Shown piece by piece: positions 45,190-53,182 of a DNA stretch of 64,000 nt. The notes beneath the pieces were generated by a model, which worked only from the letters and a program-made list of their open reading frames with translations, was not told where the DNA came from and did no database searches. Position numbers and translations under genes: made by a program. This stretch comes from Candidatus Jordarchaeales archaeon (lineage in GTDB: Archaea > Asgardarchaeota > Jordiarchaeia > Jordiarchaeales > Freyrarchaeaceae), in contig JAWAHN010000001.1 of the NCBI GenBank assembly GCA_038889235.1, positions 1 to 64,000 on the forward strand, written 5' to 3'. Every line of letters begins with the position of its first letter. Positions within the stretch are counted from its first letter, which is position 1.

Positions 45190-45705
45190 TTGCGTCCGTC
45201 GGAAATCCAGTGTTTTCAGAGGAGGATAGTGTTGAGGGACGGGTCAAGGGTTTTGATAAGGGCGCTGACTCCTGCTGATGCGGCAAAGCTGCTGAGATTC
45301 TACAGCTTGCTGTCGACCGAGACAAATTACTTGCGCTTCCTTAATTACAGGCCTTCTTCGAGCTGGGTACTGGAGGGGCTTGCAAACGTCAACTTCGAGG
45401 ATAATGTAGCCCTTGGAGCTTTCACCGAGGATGGGGAGCTGATTGGCGACGCAAGGTTCTCGCTTGACAGGAAAACCGGGAGAGCTGAAATAGGGATAGT
45501 AGTTGCAGACGAGTGGCAAGGGAAGGGGTTGGGGCTGAACATGATCCAGACGCTTGGCTACATAGCTATGAGGATGGGTGTTAGGACGCTTTACGCAACA
45601 GTATCCCCAGTCAACTACTTCGTAGCCGCAGCCCTTAGAAGCGCAGGGTTTAGAAGGGTTAAAGCCGAAATATTGGAAGAAAGAATTTTTGAGGCAGACC
45701 TCTGA
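45190..45705 (+). CDS. Pat-like GNAT protein lysine acetyltransferase
   Basis: This 171-residue GNAT enzyme begins RRIVLRDGSRVLIRALTPADAAKLLRFY, close to the acetyltransferase domain of bacterial PatZ/Pat and Sulfolobus Pat. The acetyl-CoA-binding QGKGLG is in DEWQGKGLGLNMIQTLGYIA, and VSPVNYFVAAALRSAGFRRV ends the fold. Pat enzymes acetylate lysines in acyl-CoA synthetases and, in Sulfolobus, in Alba. It starts 2 bases after the longin gene stop, between two longin paralogues. The window encodes AMP-forming and ADP-forming acyl-CoA synthetases and a deacetylase-fold enzyme that could be functionally linked. Confidence 0.88.
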   Translation: MRPSEIQCFQRRIVLRDGSRVLIRALTPADAAKLLRFYSLLSTETNYLRFLNYRPSSSWVLEGLANVNFEDNVALGAFTEDGELIGDARFSLDRKTGRAEIGIVVADEWQGKGLGLNMIQTLGYIAMRMGVRTLYATVSPVNYFVAAALRSAGFRRVKAEILEERIFEADL

Positions 45706-45818
45706 AAAAGCTTCAGTTCGCAAGCATCACGGCAGTTTTCAAAAAAAATCGCAATATCTGAGAGAAAAAATAAAAATTTTAAGTGAATGACCAACTATAT
45801 TTTGTCGGAGGCGTTCGT

Positions 45819-46460
45819 TTGAGTTCGACTGTCGAGATAAAATTTCAGGTTCAATGCCGTGGAGTTATGCTCATAAGGTTTGATTACATTGTAGGACCAT
45901 TGGTGGAGAAAATCTTTCCTCACGGCATCATACCCGAGGAATTGTTGTGGAATCTCGCCCTCGATGTTTGGATGAGCATGGGAACTAAAAGCATGGAGGA
46001 AGGGTATAGTACCACAGTGTTTCTTAAGGACATTAACATGTTCGCCTGCCTGGTTTCAGGGGGGAGTGGCGGAGGGACACCGTACGTCATGGCAGCCCTA
46101 TTTAACCCTGAGGGTATGGGCAGCTTCTGGAGTGTTAGAGATAAAGTTGCTGGAGCCCTACTTGAACACATTAAAAGGATTAGGAGAGGAGAGGACGTTG
46201 AAAAAGTAGTTACAGAGGCGTACGACGCGGTGGTTAAAACCACGTTGGGCCCTGTGAACGTGGGAATTTCCAGCACCTTTCTACATGACACGGCGAAGTT
46301 CGTCGCAAAACTGGTGTTCCACGTTCAAAGCACAGGCAAGTGGGACAACGAACTAAGAGAGATGCTGAGAAGTTACGTGGAGCGCCTCGCAGACGAAGCA
46401 AGCAAGACAAGTAACAACGAAGTACTCAGAGAGCTTGTCAAATTGAAACCTTTCTTGTAG
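45819..46460 (+). CDS. Longin-like domain protein, paralogue B
   Basis: This paralogue of the gene at 44549 has RGVMLIRFDYIVGPLVEKIFPHGIIPEELLWNLALDVWMSM in the same positions and a similar helical tail. About 213 residues from TTG 45819 (GGAGG seven bases before); the open frame runs to 45783. It differs from paralogue A by a glycine-rich loop (GGSGGGTPYVMAAL). The duplication flanks the acetyltransferase gene. A helper in protein complexes or GTPase regulation is a family-based guess. Confidence 0.7.
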   Translation: MSSTVEIKFQVQCRGVMLIRFDYIVGPLVEKIFPHGIIPEELLWNLALDVWMSMGTKSMEEGYSTTVFLKDINMFACLVSGGSGGGTPYVMAALFNPEGMGSFWSVRDKVAGALLEHIKRIRRGEDVEKVVTEAYDAVVKTTLGPVNVGISSTFLHDTAKFVAKLVFHVQSTGKWDNELREMLRSYVERLADEASKTSNNEVLRELVKLKPFL

Positions 46461-46701
46461 GTAGGACTTTAACTTGGGAAATTTTGTCGAGTGAGGGTTT
46501 AGTTTCTCAGCCGACCACTCCAAGTGGCTAAACAGTTTTCATTCATGAACCTGCACTCATTATTGTTTTTTAACAGTTTCATTCATGCATTGTGTTTCTT
46601 TTTACATTTGTTGCGAAATTTTTATCACACTTACTTTTCTCCAAAATACTTATATCGAAGTGAAACCTTTTAAAAATACGAGAAAGGTTGGGGTAGTAAA
46701 A
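46461..46701. promoter_or_regulatory. Regulatory gap with two near-identical direct repeats
   Basis: AACAGTTTTCATTCATG (46531-46547) and AACAGTTTCATTCATG (46572-46587) are spaced 41 bases apart. CCACT-CCA-AGTGG forms a small hairpin at 46515-46527. A TATA-like ACTTATAT lies near 46648, about 50 bases before the ATG of the next gene. The repeats may be operator sites, but lie somewhat upstream of the promoter. Confidence 0.45.
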
Positions 46702-47190
46702 ATGATTCACAACGTTTACATCATGAGAAGGAGCGGCGAGTGCTTAGTGAGCAGAAAGTACGGTAGTCTCGAGGCGGATGACGACCTCGTTACAGGATTC
46801 CTTAGCGCCATACTAAACTTCAGCGAACAGATAGACGGGGAACGAGTTGAAAGCATAATAATGGGTAACAAGAAGTTCGTCTACACCATAATGAACGACG
46901 TCATATTCATAGCTTACGCAGATAAAGAAGACTCGGTTAAGGAGAGCCTGGAACTTCTAGGACAGAGGTTCTTAGAGAAGTACGGTGATGCGCTCAAAAA
47001 CTGGAGTGGAGACAAGAGCATATTTGAGGACTTCACGAGCACCATGGACGAAATATTGGGGGAGAAGGGAGGGAGCAGGGACCTGAAACTGGATGAGGTT
47101 ATTGATAAGCTGAAGAAAGGTACGATCTCGGCGACAGAGGCGACACAGCATCTCGTCGAATTCTTCCTCAAAAAAGTTAAAAGTAAGTGA
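46702..47190 (+). CDS. Third longin-like protein
   Basis: ATG 46702 has AAGGTTGGGG upstream and gives 162 residues. The N-terminus MIHNVYIMRRSGECLVSRKYGS, with two more strands and helix, resembles longin domains where the first strand carries I-Y-x-x-G. The C-terminal 50 residues are helical (DEVIDKLKKGTISATEATQHLVEFFLKK). It shares only a general pattern with paralogues A and B. The fold is inferred, not proven. Confidence 0.65.
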   Translation: MIHNVYIMRRSGECLVSRKYGSLEADDDLVTGFLSAILNFSEQIDGERVESIIMGNKKFVYTIMNDVIFIAYADKEDSVKESLELLGQRFLEKYGDALKNWSGDKSIFEDFTSTMDEILGEKGGSRDLKLDEVIDKLKKGTISATEATQHLVEFFLKKVKSK

Positions 47191-47328
47191 GCAAGCGAAC
47201 AGTAAGGAAAGAGTAGTGTAGAAAGGGGGCGCTCAAAGTTAGTTGACAAGTTCTCCATCGTTTTAAAAACGTGATTTTAAAGCTGCAATTTTCAAATGGT
47301 TTAAATTATTTTGGGTGTTCGAACAGTT

Positions 47329-47706
47329 TTACGACAGTACTTTTGCGAGCTTCTCTTTAGTTACACCTAGCTCTGTTATAATTAGTCCCATGTTGGCGTC
47401 TGGTCGGGTGACTGCGGCTAGGATGTGCTTGTCGTCAACTCCCATTATTACCACTATTCCCGCCCTGCCACTCACTACAATTCGCTGAATTTCTCCTAGT
47501 GAGAGTTCTTTGATCGCCCTAAGCCCTATGTTGTAGATGGCGGCGCTCATCGCAGCTATGAGGTTTTCGTCTCCATACTTTATCGCGGATGCCAAGATGA
47601 GGCCGTCTTTTCTAACTACCGCCGAGGCTTCTATGTCCGGGTCAGATGCCTCCATCTCTTCTAACACGTTTACCAGTTTTTCTTTAAGAGCTTTCATTTT
47701 CATCAT
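47329..47706 (-). CDS. Roadblock/LC7 (MglB-like) protein
   Basis: This 125-residue protein is a single roadblock/LC7 domain: DPDIEASAVVRKDGLILASAI, AMSAAIYNIGLRAIKELS, RIVVSGRAGIVVIMGVDDKHILAAVTRPDANMGLI. Family members dimerise and bind small GTPases or longin partners; MglB is a GTPase-activating protein. It is convergent with the longin cluster. No small GTPase gene is in the window. Starts at ATG 47706. Confidence 0.92.
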   Translation of the reverse strand: MMKMKALKEKLVNVLEEMEASDPDIEASAVVRKDGLILASAIKYGDENLIAAMSAAIYNIGLRAIKELSLGEIQRIVVSGRAGIVVIMGVDDKHILAAVTRPDANMGLIITELGVTKEKLAKVLS

Positions 47707-47811
47707 CCTTCAAGAACATTTTAAAAGACTTTGAGTAGCTTTACATTTAAATCTTTCGTCTGAACCTGCGACTTTAACAATAAATTGCATTGATTATTGA
47801 GACATTTTCAT

Positions 47812-48594
47812 TCACTTGCCCTTCAAGCGCTTAACGTATTCTTTAACCCTCTTTGGGACGTCTTCGTTCTGGATGCACACCCTCTGGGCTAGAGCTGTGT
47901 AGTCGAGCAGTGTTTCCATATCCACGTCGAAGCTTAAGTTTAGTATTTTCTTGGATAAGGAGACTGCGAGGGGGCTATTCATCATCATGGCCCTAGCTGT
48001 GATGAGGGTTTCTTCTTCAAGCTTGTCGGCTGGAACAACCTTGTTGACTAAGCCTATCTTTTCCGCTTCCCGTGCATCTATTATTTTAGCGGTCATCACT
48101 AGCTCTTTCGCCCTCCCTAATCCAACTATGCGAGGGAGTCTCTGACACCCCGCTAGGTCGGGTACTATGCCCACAGCAACCTCTGGAAGCCCGAATATCG
48201 CGTTTTCAGACGCTATCCTCATGTCGCACACTAGGGCCAGCTCCAGCCCTCCGCCCAAGGCTGGCCCGTTGATTGCCGCTATCACGGGCTTCTCCATAGA
48301 CTCGATCTGGTTGTAAATTCCCTGAGCGAATTTCACCGCTCTATACAACTCGTTTAAACCCATCTTTCCGAGTTCCTCGAGGAGACTGAAGTCCATCCCA
48401 GAGGAGAAGGCTTTTCCAGCACCGGTCAAAACAACCACTTTAACACTTTCATCGCTTCCAGCAATCCTGAACGCTTCACTTAGCTCCGCCAGCATCTTGG
48501 AATTTATGGCGTTTAGCACCTCAGGTCTGTTGAGAACTATTCTCGTTATACCCTCACTTTTTTCGTAGGAAACCGTCTCAAAGTTCAAGTTCAA
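47812..48594 (-). CDS. Enoyl-CoA hydratase (crotonase family)
   Basis: This 260-residue crotonase has oxyanion-hole segments AFSSGMDFSLL and GPALGGGLELALVCD, catalytic Glu in GGGLELAL and in FGLPEVAVGIVPDLAG. It is full length and has a complete C-terminal trimerisation region. A hydratase for an enoyl-CoA is most likely; 3-hydroxypropionyl or other CoA substrates cannot be excluded. The ATG/TTG start region at 48594 follows GGAGGG. It is not near the other beta-oxidation genes. Confidence 0.95.
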   Translation of the reverse strand: MNLNFETVSYEKSEGITRIVLNRPEVLNAINSKMLAELSEAFRIAGSDESVKVVVLTGAGKAFSSGMDFSLLEELGKMGLNELYRAVKFAQGIYNQIESMEKPVIAAINGPALGGGLELALVCDMRIASENAIFGLPEVAVGIVPDLAGCQRLPRIVGLGRAKELVMTAKIIDAREAEKIGLVNKVVPADKLEEETLITARAMMMNSPLAVSLSKKILNLSFDVDMETLLDYTALAQRVCIQNEDVPKRVKEYVKRLKGK

Positions 48595-48638
48595 CCCTCC
48601 GGCACTGGTCTAAGACTTAGACTAGGGTATAAGGCTTT

Positions 48639-49517
48639 CTAGTAAAACTCCTTGTCCGGTGGGTGGAGTAACTTGAAGTACGAGAGAGGTTGCTTTGAGA
48701 GCTTCACTACGCGGCGGGCGAACTGTTTAACGCGCCTCTCGCGGTGGGAGAGGTATGGGAGTATTGGGCGGGTCCCCTTAGCTTTGACTATGTACGCCAA
48801 CGCGTTCACTGCAGCGACCCTTAACTGCGGGTTTTCTGAGAGGAGGGCTAGCTTCACGAGAGGCTTAACCGCTCTCTCATCTCCTATGCGAGCTGCCAAA
48901 CCCAAGTGTTCTAGCGTGAAATTCCCTCTCTCTAGCTCTGAAACCACGACGTCGTTAACTCTCTCGTCTCCTATGTCTGCGAGTGCCACCAGCGCCGCGG
49001 TGGAAAGCTGCCGGTCTCCCGAAACTTTTTGGAAAAAGCCCCACACCATGTCTGCTGCTTCCCTGTCTTTTAGCACGCCGAGAACTATGCACGCTTGAGC
49101 CTTAACGCTGGCTGGAAGTCTCTCGAAAACCTCCCTTATCTTCTCGGCTACGGGCAGCCCGTCTTCCAAGCCGAGCTTCCCCAAGGCCACTAGTAGGTCG
49201 CCGCTGATTTTCTCGTACTCCGGCTTCTCCAGCATTGAGAGAAGCCTGCTTTGCGCTTCACTGCTTCTGGCGAGCTCCGCGAGCTTCGACACCGCTTCAA
49301 ACCTGGCAAGACCATGAGCTTCGGGAATTAAGGGGATGAGCTCGTCTATGGAGGACGCTTTCGAAATCGACGATATAAGGGTGCCCTCACCCTTTGCAGG
49401 AGGCTTGAGCGCCAGCACAGCCTCCAACTCCGACTTGAACCACGGAAGGAGGAGGCTCCTTAAAGCCACGTATGGGCTTATAGATAGCTGCGACCCACTA
49501 GACTCCATGCCTACCAC
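48639..49517 (-). CDS. HEAT-repeat protein
   Basis: This 292-residue protein is built from helical pairs with HEAT/PBS-lyase-like spacing: DREAADMVWGFFQKVSGDRQLSTAALVALADIGDERVNDVVV and ERAVKPLVKLALLSENPQLRVAAVNALAYI. No catalytic motif is visible. It probably acts as a protein-binding scaffold. The stop is about 45 bases from the crotonase start, and the two genes are in the same direction. Confidence 0.88.
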   Translation of the reverse strand: MVGMESSGSQLSISPYVALRSLLLPWFKSELEAVLALKPPAKGEGTLISSISKASSIDELIPLIPEAHGLARFEAVSKLAELARSSEAQSRLLSMLEKPEYEKISGDLLVALGKLGLEDGLPVAEKIREVFERLPASVKAQACIVLGVLKDREAADMVWGFFQKVSGDRQLSTAALVALADIGDERVNDVVVSELERGNFTLEHLGLAARIGDERAVKPLVKLALLSENPQLRVAAVNALAYIVKAKGTRPILPYLSHRERRVKQFARRVVKLSKQPLSYFKLLHPPDKEFY

Positions 49518-49546
49518 CCAACTCTACGAGCCCATAAAACTTCCCC

Positions 49547-49556
49547 GGGGGGGGGG
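49547..49556. repeat. Run of ten G
   Basis: The ten-base G tract lies in the short gap between the HEAT and ferredoxin genes. It is the longest mononucleotide run noticed here and could vary by slippage or sequencing error. It does not affect a coding frame. Confidence 0.6.
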
Positions 49557-49584
49557 TCAACCATTCTCCCGGAGACCCAGACGG

Positions 49585-50658
49585 CTACCTCTTACTCCGC
49601 TTCTTTCCCTCTAGTATTGCCATGCCGAGCTCTACCACCCTGTTGAAGGGTTCTTCCCACTTTTCCCTCAGCTTTATTGATATAGCATTAGCCGGGCACT
49701 TTGTAGCGCACAGGCCGCAGCCGAGACACCTCTCCTCGTTAACCACTGCTACCTCTTCGAGTGTTACCGCCCCGACGGGGCATCTTTCGACGCACGTGCC
49801 ACACCCTATGCAGGACTCTGGGTCGACGACGGATCTGAATATTGCGTTAATGTATTTATGGACTTCGTAGCCCCTCTTCGTTATCCCCTTGAGGGAGGCG
49901 CAACAGCAGGGGCAACAGTTGCACACGTTTGAGAGGTGCTTTGCGTTGACGGAGGCGTGGACGAGGCCCGCATCGTCAGCCTCCCTTATGATTTTCACAG
50001 CTTCCTCGGGCTTTATCTCCTCCGCCCACCCGTTCTCAATGTAGTATTCGGCTGCAACTCCGAAGCTCAAGCACGTCTCGAGCGGGTATTCGCACCCTTC
50101 ACCGTTGAGCCTAGCCTCTTTCCTGCAAATGCACTCTGTTACTGCAGCCACGCGGGCGTTCCTTACCAGCTCCTCCAGCTTAAGGTAGGGGAGGAGAACC
50201 GTCCCGGCGGCTATGTTCTTTTCGAGCGGGAGGACTTTAAAGCCTGGGACATTGCTCGCCCCCATCTCGTCCACGTACTTTGTCTCGTAGTACTCTTTGT
50301 ATAGCCGGGCGAGCTCCTCGTCTATCTTCTTCACCGAGTACTCGTATAAGCCTATCATGAATGGGGCGGCGTTATAGAACACCTTGCCTTCACGCCTGAT
50401 GCGGAAAACAAGCCCCTTCCTTGACATGGACTCAAGCATCTCTGCAAGGCTTTTCTCGTCTATACCGGTGCGCTCAGCTATCTGGGAGACTTCCTCGGGG
50501 AAGGGAGAGAGGAGGACGAAGAGGCGTGCCTCATCTTCGCTGAAAAGCCTCTTAAGTATCTTAAGCTCGACGCCGCTGGGCGTGGCTGGAAAACCTAGAG
50601 GGAACTTGTCTAGGAACTCGCGTAGCTTTACGTAGGCATCGTCAGACAAAACCACCAC
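49585..50658 (-). CDS. Winged-helix and multi-cluster ferredoxin fusion protein
   Basis: Residues 1-115 look like a winged helix (FPEEVSQIAERTGIDEKSLAEMLESMSRKGLVFRI). The middle has CICRKEARLNGEGCEYPLETC and CNCCPCCC, a cysteine-rich core. The C-terminus has two [4Fe-4S] motifs, CIGCGTCVERCP and CLGCGLCATKCP. It may be a redox-responsive DNA-binding protein or an electron carrier in an anaerobic dehydrogenase system. Similar ferredoxin-like proteins with a CNCC motif occur widely in anaerobes with unknown function. Start GTG 50658 or the TTG shortly after. Confidence 0.88.
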   Translation of the reverse strand: MVVLSDDAYVKLREFLDKFPLGFPATPSGVELKILKRLFSEDEARLFVLLSPFPEEVSQIAERTGIDEKSLAEMLESMSRKGLVFRIRREGKVFYNAAPFMIGLYEYSVKKIDEELARLYKEYYETKYVDEMGASNVPGFKVLPLEKNIAAGTVLLPYLKLEELVRNARVAAVTECICRKEARLNGEGCEYPLETCLSFGVAAEYYIENGWAEEIKPEEAVKIIREADDAGLVHASVNAKHLSNVCNCCPCCCASLKGITKRGYEVHKYINAIFRSVVDPESCIGCGTCVERCPVGAVTLEEVAVVNEERCLGCGLCATKCPANAISIKLREKWEEPFNRVVELGMAILEGKKRSKR

Positions 50659-50828
50659 CGGTTACCAGAAGAACAAGAGAGTATTTAACGGTTCTGAGAG
50701 GTTACAAGGTCTCCGAGAGGCGGCCGAACAATGTTGGGCGGCTGGAGGGAAGACCACTCAACAGATGTTTTCGAGTTGCTTGGACGCTGCGACACGCTTA
50801 AAGTCTTCCTTCCGAGACTGGCGTGGAT

Positions 50829-52040
50829 TTATGAAGGCGCCTTATTTTCGTGGATTTTTGCCGGTTCTCCTGGAGGGGAGAGCCATCCTTTCACCGCTCC
50901 AGCCTTAAGGCCCGCCTCTAAGATTGAAGAAGCCTCGTTTTCGTCTACTAGGGCAATTAGGCTTCCCCCCATTCCGGCGCCCGAAAGCTTTGCCCCGTAA
51001 GCTCCAGCCCTGAGGACCGCGCTCCTTATTTCTTCCAGTTTGGGGTGGCTTACCTCGTAAAGGTCTCTCAACAGCTCATGCTGGTAGTTCATGATTTCCC
51101 CCAGCGCCTCTATTCTAGATGCGCCCTTAATTTTGTCGAGAAGCTCGTCTTCCACTAGTGTCGGAGACTCGCCCTTTAACAGTTTCACCGCCACTAAAGT
51201 GGACGACTGCATTTTTAGGGTGAAGAGTATTCGCTTCGCAGAAGCCTCGTCCAGCATGCTAAGGTATGGTTCAAGCTCGCCTACAGATAGCTCATCCCAC
51301 TTTGGCTCGAAGTACCTGTACCCCAGCTTGGCTTTAACCTCCTTGGGGATGTTCATTTCCATGAACGCTTTAAGCCCTTCATCTATCTCCCTTTGCCTTA
51401 CGGGGTGTATAAGTGCCGTGGAGTGCCTCACCCCTGAGTCGAATATCGCGAAGAACAGTCCATCAGAGGGGAGGCGCTCAACTCTGAATGGCGGCCTGCA
51501 CTCTAGCAGAATTATACCTCCGAAGGCTGAGCCATACTGGTCCAAGCGGCCGCAGGGTATCCCCATCTCGTCGTGCTCCGCCACGTATGCAAGCTCCGCT
51601 ATGTCACGTGTCGAGAGCCCTAAATCGTAGAGCCCGTTCAGAAGGGTTAGGAACGAGACCTCTAGCGCCGCACTGCTCGACAACCCGGAGCCGACTGGAA
51701 CCTGGCTTTCAACCCAGATCTCAGCGCCCTCAACACCTTTAAAGTAGCCCTCCTTGACAAGGACGTTAACCACGGCCCGGAAGTAATTGCCGAACCAACC
51801 TTTCCCTAGCAAGGGTCCTCCAGCCTGGAAGGAGTCGGCGAATGGTTCTCCAAGATCCTTCATGTTCAACGACACCACTTTGAACCCTGGTTCCCTCCTA
51901 AGCGCGCCGGACACGTAAGTCCTAAGCTTGATGGCAACTGGCACTACAGGCAGCCCCTTGTAGTCCTGGTGAGTGTTCAGGAAGTCAGCTCTCCCAGGCG
52001 CGGAAGCCAGAAGCCAGCCCTCACCCACAGGTATCCTCAT
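50829..52040 (-). CDS. galK: Galactokinase-like GHMP kinase
   Basis: This 403-residue kinase phosphorylates galactose, or a similar sugar, at C1. The galactokinase signature GRADFLNTHQDYKGLPVVP, the ATP motif PVGSGLSSSAAL and the catalytic Asp in GRLDQYGSAFGG are visible, and GAKLSGAGMGGSLIALV is the third GHMP motif. ATG 52040 has GGGGAGG upstream and gives the right N-terminus; the frame goes on to 52073. It is divergent from GalT, so the pair forms the Leloir entry steps. No epimerase (galE) is in the window. Substrate could also be N-acetylgalactosamine. Confidence 0.92.
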   Translation of the reverse strand: MRIPVGEGWLLASAPGRADFLNTHQDYKGLPVVPVAIKLRTYVSGALRREPGFKVVSLNMKDLGEPFADSFQAGGPLLGKGWFGNYFRAVVNVLVKEGYFKGVEGAEIWVESQVPVGSGLSSSAALEVSFLTLLNGLYDLGLSTRDIAELAYVAEHDEMGIPCGRLDQYGSAFGGIILLECRPPFRVERLPSDGLFFAIFDSGVRHSTALIHPVRQREIDEGLKAFMEMNIPKEVKAKLGYRYFEPKWDELSVGELEPYLSMLDEASAKRILFTLKMQSSTLVAVKLLKGESPTLVEDELLDKIKGASRIEALGEIMNYQHELLRDLYEVSHPKLEEIRSAVLRAGAYGAKLSGAGMGGSLIALVDENEASSILEAGLKAGAVKGWLSPPGEPAKIHENKAPS

Positions 52041-52153
52041 AGTGCCAGCCTCCCCTAGGTGGACAACCAACAACCTTTTTACTGAACAAGTGAAATCGCT
52101 ATAATTAATTTTCTGGAGGAATGATCGGTGAAGCTGAAGGGTGACCGGCGGGT

Positions 52154-53134
52154 GTGAGGTGTCCGGCTTTGCAGGAGTTAAGGTGGAACCCCGTTTTAGG
52201 GGAATGGGTCATTGTCGCGGCACACCGCAAAGAGCGCCCGGTTGACGGCATAGACGCGGCGAGGCGGTGCCCTTTCTGTCCCGGTAGTCCGGAAGTCGAG
52301 GGAGAATGGGAGGTTCTAAGTCTCCCCAACAAGTTTCCGTCGCTTGTGCCGAACCCCGCAAAGCCTACCAGGCATAGGTTCTACAGAACTAGGCCGGCCG
52401 TCGGCGTGTGTGAGGTCATATTGGAGACGAAGGAGCACGAGGGCGACCTCTGCGACCTTATACTAGAGAGAGCGAAGAAACTCGTTGACCTCTACGCTGA
52501 AAGATACAGCAAGCTTGGCGAGCTCAGCTACGTGAAGTACGTGTTCATATTCAGAAACAAAGGGGAAGTTATAGGTGTGACGCTACACCACCCTCACTCG
52601 CAGCTTTACGCCTTCCCGTTCATACCTCCCCTGGTGGCTAGAGAGCTGGAGAACAGCAAACGGTATTACAAGAGGAGGGGGGAGTGCTTGTTCTGCAGAA
52701 TTAGAGAGGTTGAGGAGGAGGACGCTGTTAGAGTTGTTTACACCAACAAGGACTTCACCTGCTTCCTCCCATTTTACGCTAAGTGGCCCTACGAGGTGCA
52801 CATTTACCCTAAGAGACACGTCCAGTCGCTTCCAGAGCTCACGGAGGAGGAAAGGTTTTCGCTGGCAGACGCACTCAGGATGGTTACGGCGACTTACAAT
52901 AACCTTTTCGGCTTCTCCATGCCTTACGTTATGGCGATACACCAGAAGCCGACTGACGGCAGGAACTACGAGTACTACCACTTGCACGTCGAGTTTTACC
53001 CACCTTACAGAAGCAGGGATAAGCTCAAGTTCCCGGCGGGGACAGAAAGAGGGGCGGGGGCGTGGACTTACGACGCCGCACCGGAGGAGAAAGCCGAAGA
53101 GCTGAGAAAAACAGCACAGCGAATAAAATTATGA
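52154..53134 (+). CDS. galT: Galactose-1-phosphate uridylyltransferase
   Basis: The 326-residue transferase swaps galactose-1-phosphate with UDP-glucose. Zinc-binding CPFC is followed by the catalytic HHPHSQ motif, then LFCRI and KRHVQSL. The N-terminus matches other archaeal GalT proteins (LRWNPVLGEWVIVAAHR). GTG 52154 is the start. The gene is divergent from galK and the two promoters share 113 bases. Confidence 0.95.
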   Translation: MRCPALQELRWNPVLGEWVIVAAHRKERPVDGIDAARRCPFCPGSPEVEGEWEVLSLPNKFPSLVPNPAKPTRHRFYRTRPAVGVCEVILETKEHEGDLCDLILERAKKLVDLYAERYSKLGELSYVKYVFIFRNKGEVIGVTLHHPHSQLYAFPFIPPLVARELENSKRYYKRRGECLFCRIREVEEEDAVRVVYTNKDFTCFLPFYAKWPYEVHIYPKRHVQSLPELTEEERFSLADALRMVTATYNNLFGFSMPYVMAIHQKPTDGRNYEYYHLHVEFYPPYRSRDKLKFPAGTERGAGAWTYDAAPEEKAEELRKTAQRIKL

Positions 53135-53182
53135 GAAAGTTTAATAGGTTAAAAGAACATTCAAATGCGAGGTACGGGTTCC

